35,958 nt of DNA from the NCBI GenBank assembly GCA_016936815.1, contig JAFGXD010000130.1:1-35958 (forward strand), read 5' to 3'. Origin of the DNA: Bacteroidales bacterium (lineage in GTDB: Bacteria; Bacteroidota; Bacteroidia; Bacteroidales; GWF2-38-335). Of the stretch, positions 17,278 to 25,630 are shown piece by piece. A model generated the notes under the pieces. It did not search any database. It was not told the DNA's origin and worked only from the letters and a program-made list of their open reading frames with translations. Both the position numbers and the translations under genes were made by a program. Numbering within the stretch: the first letter of the stretch is position 1; every line of letters begins with the position of its first letter.

Positions 17278-17417
17278 GAAAATAGAATCATTAAAAACTA
17301 AAAGACCTCATAATCTTTTTTTAATAAAAACTTGTTTTCGCCTTATGTATTATTGATATTTGCAAGAGAAAAAATATTTGTATAATATTCTGTTTGTGGC
17401 TTACTTATTAATAATAC

Positions 17418-19649
17418 ATGAAAAGAAGAGAATTTATTAAGATTTCATCCATAGGTCTTGGCGGAATTGCTGTGGCTTCTTCTCTATACCGATGGGTTCC
17501 TTCCGATATTTTTGGAAAATATACCGAGAGTGGAGAGAAAGAAGATAATGTTAGAACCCCAACCTACTGCGAAATTTGCTTTTGGCAATGTGCCGGCTGG
17601 GTTCATACTACTTCGGAAGGCAGAATAAAGAAAATTACCGGTCACGACGACGACCCGCATTGCAACGGTCGTTTATGCCCCAGAGGAACCGGAGGCGTTG
17701 GTATGTTCTACGATGAAGACCGATTAAAAACCCCTCTTATTAGAACAAAAGAACGCGGTAAAGATGTTTTTCGAGAAGCTACATGGGACGAGGCATTCGA
17801 CTATATTGCCGAGAAACTAAAAGACATTGCCGCAAAACACGGTCCCGAATGTATTGCTCTTTTTACCCACGGTTCAGGAGGAAAATTCTTCGGTCATTTA
17901 CTTAAGGCTATGGGTTCCGATAATATTGGAGCACCTTCCTATGCTCAATGCCGCGGACCCAGGGAAGTTGCTTTTTATTCAACTTTCGGCTCAATAATTG
18001 GTTCTCCCGAACCTACCGATATTCGAGATACCCGTTGTCTGGTGCTTATTGGAAGTCACCTTGGCGAAAATATGCATAACTCACAGGTTCAGGAAATGTC
18101 GGATGCAATCGACAAAGGTGCTGCCATAATTACAGTCGACCCTCGTTACTCTATTGCGGCTTCAAAATCGAAATTCTGGCTACCAATAAAACCGGCTACC
18201 GATTTGGCTTTGCTTCTTTCGTGGATCCATGTGCTAATTTATGAGGAATGGTACGACAAAGATTATGTGGAAAGACGAACTTTTGGTTTCGAGCAACTTA
18301 AAAACCACGTAAAAGATTTTACCCCTGAATGGGCTCATGGAATTACAACAATTGAACCTCACATAATTAGAGAAACAGCAAGAGAAATGGCAACGGCCAG
18401 TCCTGCGGTTATCGTTCATCCGGGCCGACATGTTACTTGGTATGGCGACGATACTCAAAGAATGAGAGCAGTTGCTATTTTAAATGCTTTATTAGGTTCA
18501 TGGGGACGACGAGGCGGCTTTTTTAACCCCGAATCTCAATCCTTACCAAAATTCCCCCATCCCGAATATCCAAAACCAAAAAGAACCTGGAGAGACGCTT
18601 TCCCCGGAAAATACGTACTTGCAGGAGATGTTTTGGCATCCGGTATGTGCGATGCAACTATTCCAACCCCGGCAAGAGATTGCGAAATAAAAGCCTGGCT
18701 TGTTAATGGCACAAATCTTATAGAAACTCTTCCAAATAGAAAAAACACTCTCGAGGCGATTCAAAACCTCGAATTAATGGTTGTTGTAGATACAATGCCA
18801 ATGGAAATTACCGGCTGGGCAGATGTTGTTCTTCCCGAATGTACATATTTGGAAAGATACGATATGGTTAGAGCATCTGCACATAGAGAAGCTACTTTGG
18901 CTCTAAGAATGCCTGCCAGAGAGCCTCTTTATGATTCTAAACCGGCCTGGTGGATGGCAAAAGAACTAGGTCACCGACTTGGTCTGGATGAATATTTCAA
19001 TTACGAAAATATTGAGGAAATGCTCGACTGGCAGTTAAAACAGGTAGGGTCTTCTCTCTCAGAAATGCAAAAATTGGGAGTAAAAAGAATACCACGACAA
19101 TACGATGACTTATATTTCCGAGATAGCGATGAGGTTGAATTTAACACCAATTCAGGGAAAATTGAACTTTATTCGTCGGATTTAGCTAATGCAGGTTTCG
19201 ACCCAATTCCGGTTTATACTGCGCATCCGGAGCCTCCTCCGAATTTCTATCGTTTAAATTATGGAAGAGCTCCTATGCATACTTTTACTCGTACTGCCAA
19301 TAACCCAAATTTAACCGACTTAATGGACGAAAATACTCTTTGGGTAAATCCTAAAGTTGCAAAAATTTGGGATTTGAAAAACAATCAATACGTTAAACTT
19401 AAGAATCAGGATGGCGTTGTATCATCTTTTGCAATAAAAGTTAGGGTTACCGAAAGAATTCGTCACGATTCTGTTTATATGGTGCATGGTTTCGGACATT
19501 CAAACCCAAAACTTTCAAGAGCGCACGGACGAGGTGCTTCCGATTCGGAATTAATTACCAACGTAATGCTTGATCCTATTATGGGAGGAACAGGAATGAG
19601 AGGAAATTTTGTAACTTTTATTACTAATGTAGAGGAGGTACAGGCATGA
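17418..19649 (+). CDS. Molybdopterin oxidoreductase, polysulfide/thiosulfate reductase catalytic subunit type
   Basis: A 743-residue Mo-bisMGD enzyme of the PsrA/PhsA branch of the DMSO reductase family. The N-terminus has a Tat signal (KRREFIKISSIG followed by a hydrophobic stretch), so the folded enzyme should be exported. The 4Fe-4S site is CEICFWQC with Cys51, 54 and 58, then Cys87 in GRLCPRG. Cys178 in YAQCRGPRE stands where the Mo ligand is expected. The C-terminal molybdopterin-dinucleotide domain (ENTLWVNPKVAKIWDL) is complete. With the adjacent ferredoxin and NrfD subunits it would form a quinol-linked sulfur reductase, or act in reverse. Other substrates such as tetrathionate or arsenate cannot be ruled out by sequence alone, but sulfur neighbours favour polysulfide or thiosulfate. 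It overlaps the next gene by 4 bases. Confidence 0.9.
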   Translation: MKRREFIKISSIGLGGIAVASSLYRWVPSDIFGKYTESGEKEDNVRTPTYCEICFWQCAGWVHTTSEGRIKKITGHDDDPHCNGRLCPRGTGGVGMFYDEDRLKTPLIRTKERGKDVFREATWDEAFDYIAEKLKDIAAKHGPECIALFTHGSGGKFFGHLLKAMGSDNIGAPSYAQCRGPREVAFYSTFGSIIGSPEPTDIRDTRCLVLIGSHLGENMHNSQVQEMSDAIDKGAAIITVDPRYSIAASKSKFWLPIKPATDLALLLSWIHVLIYEEWYDKDYVERRTFGFEQLKNHVKDFTPEWAHGITTIEPHIIRETAREMATASPAVIVHPGRHVTWYGDDTQRMRAVAILNALLGSWGRRGGFFNPESQSLPKFPHPEYPKPKRTWRDAFPGKYVLAGDVLASGMCDATIPTPARDCEIKAWLVNGTNLIETLPNRKNTLEAIQNLELMVVVDTMPMEITGWADVVLPECTYLERYDMVRASAHREATLALRMPAREPLYDSKPAWWMAKELGHRLGLDEYFNYENIEEMLDWQLKQVGSSLSEMQKLGVKRIPRQYDDLYFRDSDEVEFNTNSGKIELYSSDLANAGFDPIPVYTAHPEPPPNFYRLNYGRAPMHTFTRTANNPNLTDLMDENTLWVNPKVAKIWDLKNNQYVKLKNQDGVVSSFAIKVRVTERIRHDSVYMVHGFGHSNPKLSRAHGRGASDSELITNVMLDPIMGGTGMRGNFVTFITNVEEVQA

Positions 19650-20179
19650 GATACGCAATGGCAATTGATACAAAAAAGTGTGTTGGCTGCAGCGACTGCG
19701 TAGTTGCTTGTCAGACCGAACATAACGTGCCCATTGGCTACTGCCGCGATTGGGTTGTTGAGGTAACCGATGGAACTTATCCTGTTTTAGAACTTGAAAA
19801 CCGCTCGGAAAGATGTAACCACTGCGAAAATTCTCCTTGTGTAAGATGTTGTCCCACAGGTGCCAGTCATTATTCCGAAGGTGGAATCGTTCTTGTAACC
19901 AAACACGAATGTATTGGCTGCGGAGCTTGTATTCAGTCATGCCCTTACGATGCCAGATACACTCATCCCGAAGGATATGTTGATAAATGCACATTCTGCA
20001 ACGACAGGGTTGGAAAAGGAATGCAGCCGGCTTGTGTTGCAGTTTGTCCAACAAAATGTATGTATTTTGGCGACTTGGATAATCCTAATTCGGAAATTTC
20101 GAAAATTCTTGCTTTAAGAAAACATAAAACATTAATTCCGGAAGCAGGAACTCAACCTCATGTTTATTTCTTAATTTAA
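19646..20179 (+). CDS. PsrB/NrfC-type four-cluster ferredoxin subunit
   Basis: A 177-residue electron-transfer subunit with four groups of Cys: CVGCSDCVVAC, CNHCENSPCVRCC, CIGCGACIQSC and CTFCNDRVGKGMQPACVAVC, giving 16 ligands for four [4Fe-4S] clusters as in PsrB, PhsB, DmsB and NrfC. It would conduct electrons between the membrane NrfD subunit and the Mo-enzyme. No Tat signal is present, as usual when it is exported together with the catalytic subunit. The ATG overlaps the stop of the catalytic gene (ATGA), which indicates coupled translation. Confidence 0.93.
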   Translation: MRYAMAIDTKKCVGCSDCVVACQTEHNVPIGYCRDWVVEVTDGTYPVLELENRSERCNHCENSPCVRCCPTGASHYSEGGIVLVTKHECIGCGACIQSCPYDARYTHPEGYVDKCTFCNDRVGKGMQPACVAVCPTKCMYFGDLDNPNSEISKILALRKHKTLIPEAGTQPHVYFLI

Positions 20180-20196
20180 AACAAACATAAACAGTA

Positions 20197-21189
20197 ATGA
20201 AAGAAGAAATTATTGTAAGCGGTAGGATGAACCCCAACATAGACCCTGTGTTGCATGTATGGCACTGGGAAATTCCTACTTACCTTTTTCTTGGCGGTCT
20301 TGCAGCCGGCATAATGTTTTTTGCAGGATTGTTTTATATTCAGGGTAAAGAAAATAAATTCCGCTCTGCTGTAAAATTTGCACCCTTTTTGGTTCCTGTA
20401 GCTTTGGGATTGGGATTGTTTGCGCTATTTCTGGATTTAACCCACAAATGGTATTTTTGGCAACTTTACACCACAATTAAATTAGAATCGCCAATGTCGT
20501 GGGGAGCTTGGGTGTTAATGATTGTTACTCCTCTTTCAATTATTTGGAGTTTAACTTACACACAAGAACTTTTCGACCATTGGAAAATGAATTATCCAAA
20601 AATTTACAAAAGAACAAAATGGGTTGAAAAAGTTATTTTTAAGTATAAGCTTATTAGAAATTTTATTTCAGGTGCAGCGCAACAGAGAAAAACAATGGCT
20701 TGGGTAATGATTTTTATGGCTATTATTCTTGGGATTTATACCGGAATTTTACTTTCGGCTTTTAACGCCCGACCTTTGTGGAATACCTCAATTTTAGGTC
20801 CATTATTTCTTGTTTCCGGACTATCTACCGGTGCAGCAATAATTATGTGGCTTTCAAAAGATTCTGTTGAAAGAAAATATTTCAGTAGAATTGATCTAAT
20901 GCTTATTGGCATAGAATTATTCCTAATTATTCACATGTTTATGGGTTTTATGGCCAGCACGCAGGTGCAAATAGACACGGCTCAAATGTTTCTTGGTGGT
21001 GAATTTACTCTTACTTTTTGGGTTTTTGTTGTTTTTATGGGACTGGTACTTCCGGGAATTCTGGAATTTTTAGAATTTAAAGGCTATCATTTGCCTGTTT
21101 TTATTCCCGCATTTCTAATACTTTTTGGAGGAGCAATGCTTAGAATAATAATGGTTGAAGCCGGTCAGGCCAGTAGATATTTGTATTGA
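20197..21189 (+). CDS. NrfD/PsrC family quinone-binding membrane subunit
   Basis: A 330-residue integral membrane protein with about eight hydrophobic helices, opening with WHWEIPTYLFLGGLAAGIMF, a strong NrfD/PsrC signature. These subunits bind menaquinol and anchor the periplasmic Fe-S and Mo subunits. Later helices hold STGAAIIMWLSKD and the final GGAMLRIIMVEAGQ. Length is in the range of PsrC (about 315). It starts 17 bases after the ferredoxin gene and completes a PsrABC-like complex. Confidence 0.92.
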   Translation: MKEEIIVSGRMNPNIDPVLHVWHWEIPTYLFLGGLAAGIMFFAGLFYIQGKENKFRSAVKFAPFLVPVALGLGLFALFLDLTHKWYFWQLYTTIKLESPMSWGAWVLMIVTPLSIIWSLTYTQELFDHWKMNYPKIYKRTKWVEKVIFKYKLIRNFISGAAQQRKTMAWVMIFMAIILGIYTGILLSAFNARPLWNTSILGPLFLVSGLSTGAAIIMWLSKDSVERKYFSRIDLMLIGIELFLIIHMFMGFMASTQVQIDTAQMFLGGEFTLTFWVFVVFMGLVLPGILEFLEFKGYHLPVFIPAFLILFGGAMLRIIMVEAGQASRYLY

Positions 21190-21214
21190 TTAATTATTTG
21201 AAAAAGAAAAAAAT

Positions 21215-21736
21215 ATGCTTGAAAAGAAAAAATGGAAATATATGAATCCCTATTTTGCAGGGACTCTGCTCGGCTTGGTTTTACTAGCTTCCTTCTACTT
21301 TGCAGGTCAGGGTTTGGGTGCCAGCGGTGCCGGTAAAAAGGTGGTTGTTACTTCGGTAATCGCAGTGGCGCCGGGATATGCAGAAAATAGCGATTTCTAC
21401 AAAGATTTTGCTGCTTCCGAGCACAGTCCTATGTACGACTGGCTTGTTTTTCAGGTTCTTGGGGTTCTTTTGGGAGGATTTCTTTCAGGAGCTTTGGCAG
21501 GAAGACTTACATGGAAAGTGGAAAGGTCGCCTAAAATTTCGCGCAGAAAACGATTAATATTTGCCGTAATTGGTGGAATGTTATTTGGTTTTGGGGCTCA
21601 ACTGGCCAAAGGTTGTACCAGCGGAGCAGCTTTAAGCGGAATGGCAACTCTTGCTCTTTCGGGCTTTGTTGCTATGGTTGGAATTTTTGGAACAGCCTTT
21701 ATGTTATCGTTCTTGTTTAAAAAACTTTGGGTTTAA
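21215..21736 (+). CDS. YeeE/YedE-type sulfur transporter, first half
   Basis: A 173-residue membrane protein corresponding to about half of a full YeeE/YedE (DUF395) thiosulfate channel (about 350 residues in E. coli TsuA). The key motif GAQLAKGCTSGAALSGMATL places the conserved Cys in a membrane hairpin, where YeeE passes thiosulfate along a row of Cys residues. About four hydrophobic segments are present, and a soluble loop at about 42-65 (AENSDFYKDFAASEHSPMYD) would face outside. It is followed after 10 bases by the second half-gene, and the two probably assemble as a heterodimer. Confidence 0.88.
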   Translation: MLEKKKWKYMNPYFAGTLLGLVLLASFYFAGQGLGASGAGKKVVVTSVIAVAPGYAENSDFYKDFAASEHSPMYDWLVFQVLGVLLGGFLSGALAGRLTWKVERSPKISRRKRLIFAVIGGMLFGFGAQLAKGCTSGAALSGMATLALSGFVAMVGIFGTAFMLSFLFKKLWV

Positions 21737-21746
21737 AAATATTGTT

Positions 21747-22367
21747 ATGGGACCAATTGTTCAAAATTTAGGATTATCAACGGAAATTAATTTTCTAATT
21801 GCTTTTCTGTTGGGAATAGGCTTCGGATTCGTTCTGGAACAAGCCGGATTCTCCTCATCTCGCCGTTTGGCAGGAATGTTTTACGGTTACGATACTACCG
21901 TGCTAAAAGTCTTCTTTACCGCTGCTATTGTAGCTATGGCAGGACTTTTCTTTATGAACTATTTAGAAATGATAAATCTTAATCAGGTTTACGTTCACGA
22001 TGCTGCTATTTGGGCTGCTGCTATTGGCGGAATTATTATGGGGGGAGGTTTTATTATGGGAGGTTTTTGTCCCGGCACCAGCGTTTCAGCCGCTGCTATT
22101 GGAAAAGTAGATGCTATTTTCTTTTTAGGCGGATTGCTTTTGGGAATTTTTGTTTTCGGCTTTTTTGCGCCAATGTTCTCGGGAATTATTTCTCCAGAAG
22201 AAGGAAGCTACTGGTTTGTTGATTCTCACAAGAAAATTAGCGATGCTCTAGGAGTTTCCGACAGCATCTTTGCTCTGCTTTTAATTGTTATGGCTGTTTG
22301 TATGTTTGTTTTTGGCGAATGGCTTGAAAAGAAATTTGCACGTCCCGATATTACTAAAGAAATTTAA
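21747..22367 (+). CDS. YeeE/YedE-type sulfur transporter, second half
   Basis: A 206-residue DUF395 membrane protein. The ATG at 21747 gives the natural start (MGPIVQNLGLSTEINFLIAF); the frame is open further upstream, but that part overlaps the first half-gene. The motif VLEQAGFSSSRRLAGMFYGY marks the N-terminal half, and GGGFIMGGFCPGTSVSAAAI carries the conserved Cys of the channel. About five to six transmembrane helices. Together with the previous gene it makes a complete set of YeeE Cys-bearing motifs, split over two proteins, and should move thiosulfate or another reduced sulfur species across the inner membrane. Confidence 0.88.
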   Translation: MGPIVQNLGLSTEINFLIAFLLGIGFGFVLEQAGFSSSRRLAGMFYGYDTTVLKVFFTAAIVAMAGLFFMNYLEMINLNQVYVHDAAIWAAAIGGIIMGGGFIMGGFCPGTSVSAAAIGKVDAIFFLGGLLLGIFVFGFFAPMFSGIISPEEGSYWFVDSHKKISDALGVSDSIFALLLIVMAVCMFVFGEWLEKKFARPDITKEI

Positions 22368-22378
22368 TATAATGCCTT

Positions 22379-22999
22379 ATGAGTAAACCACTTAGAATAC
22401 TTGCGGTAATAGTAATTCTGGCAGGAATTAGCATAGCTTTTCTTCCCGAAAGAAACAATGTTGTTCAATTGGATGCCGAAGAAATAATGTTTGAAATGAA
22501 AACCGAATCTAATATGGAATCGGTTGACAATCTGGCTAAAATGCTTATAGAAAAAGACCCTACTTTGCTAATTATTGACGTAAGAACTGCCGAAGAATTT
22601 GCTGAGTTTTCATTGCCGGGCTCTATGAATATTCCTTTGGAACAAATTCTTAATCCCGATTGGAAAGATCTTTTAGAAGATTTTGCCGGTGTTTACCACA
22701 AGGTTTTTGTTTCAAACGGAACAAGCAAAGCCTCAGAGGCCTGGATGATTTGCAGAAGACAAGGTTTTAAAAACAATTATGTGTTAAAAGGCGGGCTGAA
22801 TGAATGGTTCAACCTTGTGATTCATCCCGAAAAACCAAAATCAACTGAAGATACTAAGGCAATGGCAGATTATCAAAGAAGATTGGGTTTTCAGCAATTT
22901 TTTACCGGTGGAAAAGCATCGGTTGGTTCAATAGATAATTCGGCTGTTCCAACAATAAATATTAAGAAGAAAAAAGGCCCTTCGGGAGGCTGTGGATAA
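22379..22999 (+). CDS. Membrane-anchored rhodanese-fold protein without loop Cys, GGCG tail
   Basis: A 206-residue protein. An N-terminal hydrophobic segment (about 6-22) should anchor or export it. A rhodanese domain covers about 45-150: LLIIDVRTAEEFAEFSLPGS, then NIPLEQIL, and the conserved EAWMICRRQGF ... LKGGLNEW. At the active-site loop, where rhodaneses have Cys, the sequence is VSNGTSKASEAW, so the catalytic Cys is missing. The C-terminus is instead a flexible Lys/Gly-rich tail ending KKKKGPSGGCG, whose only Cys is the penultimate residue. The same tail ends the next gene. Sulfur carriage on the tail Cys is inferred. It follows the YeeE pair by 11 bases. Confidence 0.82.
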   Translation: MSKPLRILAVIVILAGISIAFLPERNNVVQLDAEEIMFEMKTESNMESVDNLAKMLIEKDPTLLIIDVRTAEEFAEFSLPGSMNIPLEQILNPDWKDLLEDFAGVYHKVFVSNGTSKASEAWMICRRQGFKNNYVLKGGLNEWFNLVIHPEKPKSTEDTKAMADYQRRLGFQQFFTGGKASVGSIDNSAVPTINIKKKKGPSGGCG

Positions 23000-23010
23000 A
23001 AATTAATTAT

Positions 23011-23637
23011 ATGAAAAAGATATTACCATTCATTTTTTTGGGACTTGCTTCCCTTTTTGTTATTGGCTTTGTTTTTTCCAAAGAATTAAAAGAAAGCAAA
23101 AAGTATGTGCTTAACGAAAGTGAAAGTCAAATACTTGAAAAAATACTTAACAAACAACAGTTTATTAATCCCGTTGAACTTTCGAAACTTATTGAAAGTA
23201 AAAATGAGACTTTTGTTTTGGTTGACATTCGCAATCCTCTAAATTACAGAAAGGGAAAAATTGGCGATGCAATAAACATTCCCTTTCAGCAAATTATAGA
23301 TTCTAAATGGGCAGAATTTTTTAAAGACAGTGCAAGCCTTAAGATACTTTATTGTAATTTAGATATTTATGCCAACGAAGCCTGGATGCTCCTAGACCAG
23401 CTTGGTTACCGAAATATTAAGGTGCTTGAAGGCGGCTATGATTTCTGGAAAGAAAATGTTGACAAGAACAACAAAGTAAAAAACAGTGAAGCACACGATG
23501 AAATTCCTGCATTCAAATATAAGGAGGAAATGATGAAGGCAGGCAACGGTGATACTACAAACCTTAAACAAGAAAACACACCTCCCATTCAAATAACCAT
23601 TAAGAAAAAAGGCGGACCTAAGGGAGGTTGTGGTTAA
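23011..23637 (+). CDS. Membrane-anchored rhodanese-fold protein with loop Cys, GGCG tail
   Basis: A 208-residue paralogue of the preceding gene, with an N-terminal signal or anchor (MKKILPFIFLGLASLFVIGF). The rhodanese domain (FVLVDIRNPLNYRKGKIGDA, NIPFQQII, NEAWMLLDQLGYRNIKVLEG) keeps a Cys at the active-site position in ILYCNLDIYANEAW, although the loop is not the classic CxxGxR. The C-terminus is PIQITIKKKGGPKGGCG, again with a lone tail Cys next to last. The pair thus has one catalytic and one non-catalytic rhodanese module with the same tail. Its stop overlaps the tatC stop by 4 bases on the other strand. Confidence 0.83.
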   Translation: MKKILPFIFLGLASLFVIGFVFSKELKESKKYVLNESESQILEKILNKQQFINPVELSKLIESKNETFVLVDIRNPLNYRKGKIGDAINIPFQQIIDSKWAEFFKDSASLKILYCNLDIYANEAWMLLDQLGYRNIKVLEGGYDFWKENVDKNNKVKNSEAHDEIPAFKYKEEMMKAGNGDTTNLKQENTPPIQITIKKKGGPKGGCG

Positions 23638-24440
23638 TTTTCACTTCTCAAAACCCAAATACTTGCCTCATAAAGCAAATACATTGGTAAAGCAACAAGA
23701 ATTTGAGAGAACACATCGGGTGGAGTAATAATTCCTGCAAAAATTATAAAAACAATTAATGCATGTTTTCGATATTTCTTTAGAAAACTTTTGGTTAACA
23801 TTCCTATTTTCCCTAACAAAAATGCAACTAAAGGAAGCTGAAAAGCCAATCCGGTAACCAAAACAAGCGTGGTAATATTCGAAATATACGAACTCATGGA
23901 AACAAGATTGGTTAATTGTTCCGAAAGTTCATAGTTTATTAAAAAATTAATGGTTAATGGAACTATAACAAAGTAGGCAAAAAGAACCCCTATAATTAGT
24001 AAAGTAAAGGAAATCAACACACTACCCTTAAGTTTTGAAGCAAGATTATCGCCGGCAACTTTTCTAATAAAACGAATAAACTCATATACCAAAAAGGGGA
24101 AAGTAAGCAAAAGAGCCGCCACAAATGAAGCAATTAAATGAAGGCTGAACTGTCCCGATAATTCGTAATTTATTAATTGAAAATTTGAGGAGTTTATACA
24201 CAAATCGGGAATACCAAAATATAAGGCCAAATTGCACATTAATAAGTTTGTTGGAAAACCGGGGCTTTTTGGCGCAAACAAAATCTGGTCGAAAAGAATT
24301 TCTTTATTTATAAAGACAAAGAAGAAAATTAATAATAAAAGAACAATATATCTAATAAGATGAATCCTAAAAGCATCGGCATAATCGTAAACTGAATTAT
24401 ACTTTTTTCTAGGGTTTTTTATTTTAAAAAGAGCCGACAT
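23634..24440 (-). CDS. tatC: Sec-independent protein translocase subunit TatC
   Basis: A 268-residue TatC with about six transmembrane helices, the receptor for twin-arginine signals. The loop and helix pattern is clear: LRYIVLLLLIF-like first helix, periplasmic loop with GFPTNLLMCNLALYFG, FPFLVYEFIRFIRK with the Glu-containing cytoplasmic face, LLIIGVLFAYFVIVPLTINF, and IIFAGIITPPDVFSQILVALPMYLLYE near the end. It lies 5 bases after a histidine kinase gene on the minus strand and ends against the sulfur operon, whose catalytic subunit has a Tat signal. TatA/B are not in the window. Confidence 0.92.
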   Translation of the reverse strand: MSALFKIKNPRKKYNSVYDYADAFRIHLIRYIVLLLLIFFFVFINKEILFDQILFAPKSPGFPTNLLMCNLALYFGIPDLCINSSNFQLINYELSGQFSLHLIASFVAALLLTFPFLVYEFIRFIRKVAGDNLASKLKGSVLISFTLLIIGVLFAYFVIVPLTINFLINYELSEQLTNLVSMSSYISNITTLVLVTGLAFQLPLVAFLLGKIGMLTKSFLKKYRKHALIVFIIFAGIITPPDVFSQILVALPMYLLYEASIWVLRSEN

Positions 24441-24445
24441 TTGCC

Positions 24446-25486
24446 TTATGCCATTTTAAGAGTAAAAGCAAAGGTTGTTCCTTGTCCGTGTTTAGAACGA
24501 ACATTAATGGTTTGATTATGAGCTTCAAGAATATGTTTTACAATTGAAAGTCCAAGGCCTGTTCCGCCCATTTCTCGGCTACGACTTTTGTCTATTCTGT
24601 AAAATCTTTCGAATAGTCGGTGAAGGTTTTTTTCTTCAATTCCAATTCCATTATCGGCCACTTCAATAAGAATATTAGAATCCATATCGAAGAAATCAAT
24701 AATTGTCTCACCTCCTGTTGTGCCATATTTAATTGAATTTACAACTAAATTTGTAACAACCTGAAAAATTTGTTTTTTGTCGGCTTTAACCTTTATTGGC
24801 TTGTCGTAATTAGCACCAAATTTTAGATTAATATTAAACTTTCTTGCTCTAATTTCCTGCATTTCATACACTTCCTTAACCAACTGAACAATATCAAAAT
24901 TCTCAAAATGCAGTTCTAGTTGACCGGTTTCAAGGGCTGAAATAGCTTCCAAATCCTCAACAATACTTATTAGCCGGTTAATACTTTTTTCTGTTCTTTC
25001 AAGATACAAACGATTAATTTTCTCGTCTTCCAAAGCACCGTCAAGCAAAGTAAGAACGTAACCCTGCACATTAAAAATTGGAGTTTTAAGTTCGTGCGAT
25101 ACGTTGCCAAGAAATTCCTTTCTATACTTTTCCATTTGTCGGAGTTGAGAAATTTGCTTTGTTTTGATATTAGCCCAATCGCTAACCTCTTTTGCCACCA
25201 TACCAATAATATCGCGGTCTTCGAACTTTTCGTTCATTTCCTCGTCGGGAATATTAATGTTATGAATAGTTTTATAAATAGGCTTTATCTTGTTAACAAT
25301 GAAATTTTTAAGTATGTAGTAAGTTGTAACATAACTTACAATAAACACAGATAACAAGGTAATAACCAGAAACTTCCAAACATCAGGGTCGGGCAAATAA
25401 ATAATTGCAACCTGAAAAGCACCCGACAAAACTGTAATAAGAATAGAAATAAATATTGCCAGTTGTCTTGGGGAAAAAGTTTTCAT
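24446..25486 (-). CDS. PhoR-like sensor histidine kinase
   Basis: A 346-residue membrane histidine kinase. Two transmembrane helices at about 8-30 and 38-60 leave almost no periplasmic sensor, so it may sense the membrane itself or a partner protein. A HAMP-like linker leads to the HisKA domain with FLGNVSHELKTPIFNVQGYV (phosphoaccepting His131), then the HATPase_c domain with VVTNLVVNSIKYG (N box), VADNGIGIEE (G1), RLFERFYRID (F box) and GGTGLGLSIVKHI (G2). This set is PhoR/ResE-like. No response regulator is next to it within the window, which is unusual since these are normally paired. It is followed by tatC after 5 bases. Confidence 0.9.
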   Translation of the reverse strand: MKTFSPRQLAIFISILITVLSGAFQVAIIYLPDPDVWKFLVITLLSVFIVSYVTTYYILKNFIVNKIKPIYKTIHNINIPDEEMNEKFEDRDIIGMVAKEVSDWANIKTKQISQLRQMEKYRKEFLGNVSHELKTPIFNVQGYVLTLLDGALEDEKINRLYLERTEKSINRLISIVEDLEAISALETGQLELHFENFDIVQLVKEVYEMQEIRARKFNINLKFGANYDKPIKVKADKKQIFQVVTNLVVNSIKYGTTGGETIIDFFDMDSNILIEVADNGIGIEEKNLHRLFERFYRIDKSRSREMGGTGLGLSIVKHILEAHNQTINVRSKHGQGTTFAFTLKMA

Positions 25487-25630
25487 CTTATTGAATTTAA
25501 GTTAATAACCTAAAAAAAGCAAGAACAAAAGTAATATAAATAATGGTAAGATGAAAGACAATCAATACACTTACATAGAAGCCTAATATTTTACTATTAC
25601 TACTTTTTTATATGGCTTTTTTTGAATAGA

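Noticed and set aside
17418-19649. Formate dehydrogenase or nitrate reductase
   Set aside because: The ligand region has Cys rather than Asp of Nar, FdhF-type features are not seen, and NrfD plus sulfur genes next door favour a PsrA/PhsA type.
19551-20054. 167-codon frame antisense to the ferredoxin gene
   Set aside because: It mirrors the Cys-rich coding strand and has no start context, homology or promoter; the plus-strand gene is certain.
21651-21746. N-terminal extension of the second YeeE half
   Set aside because: This part lies within the end of the first half-gene; the ATG at 21747 gives the normal N-terminus.
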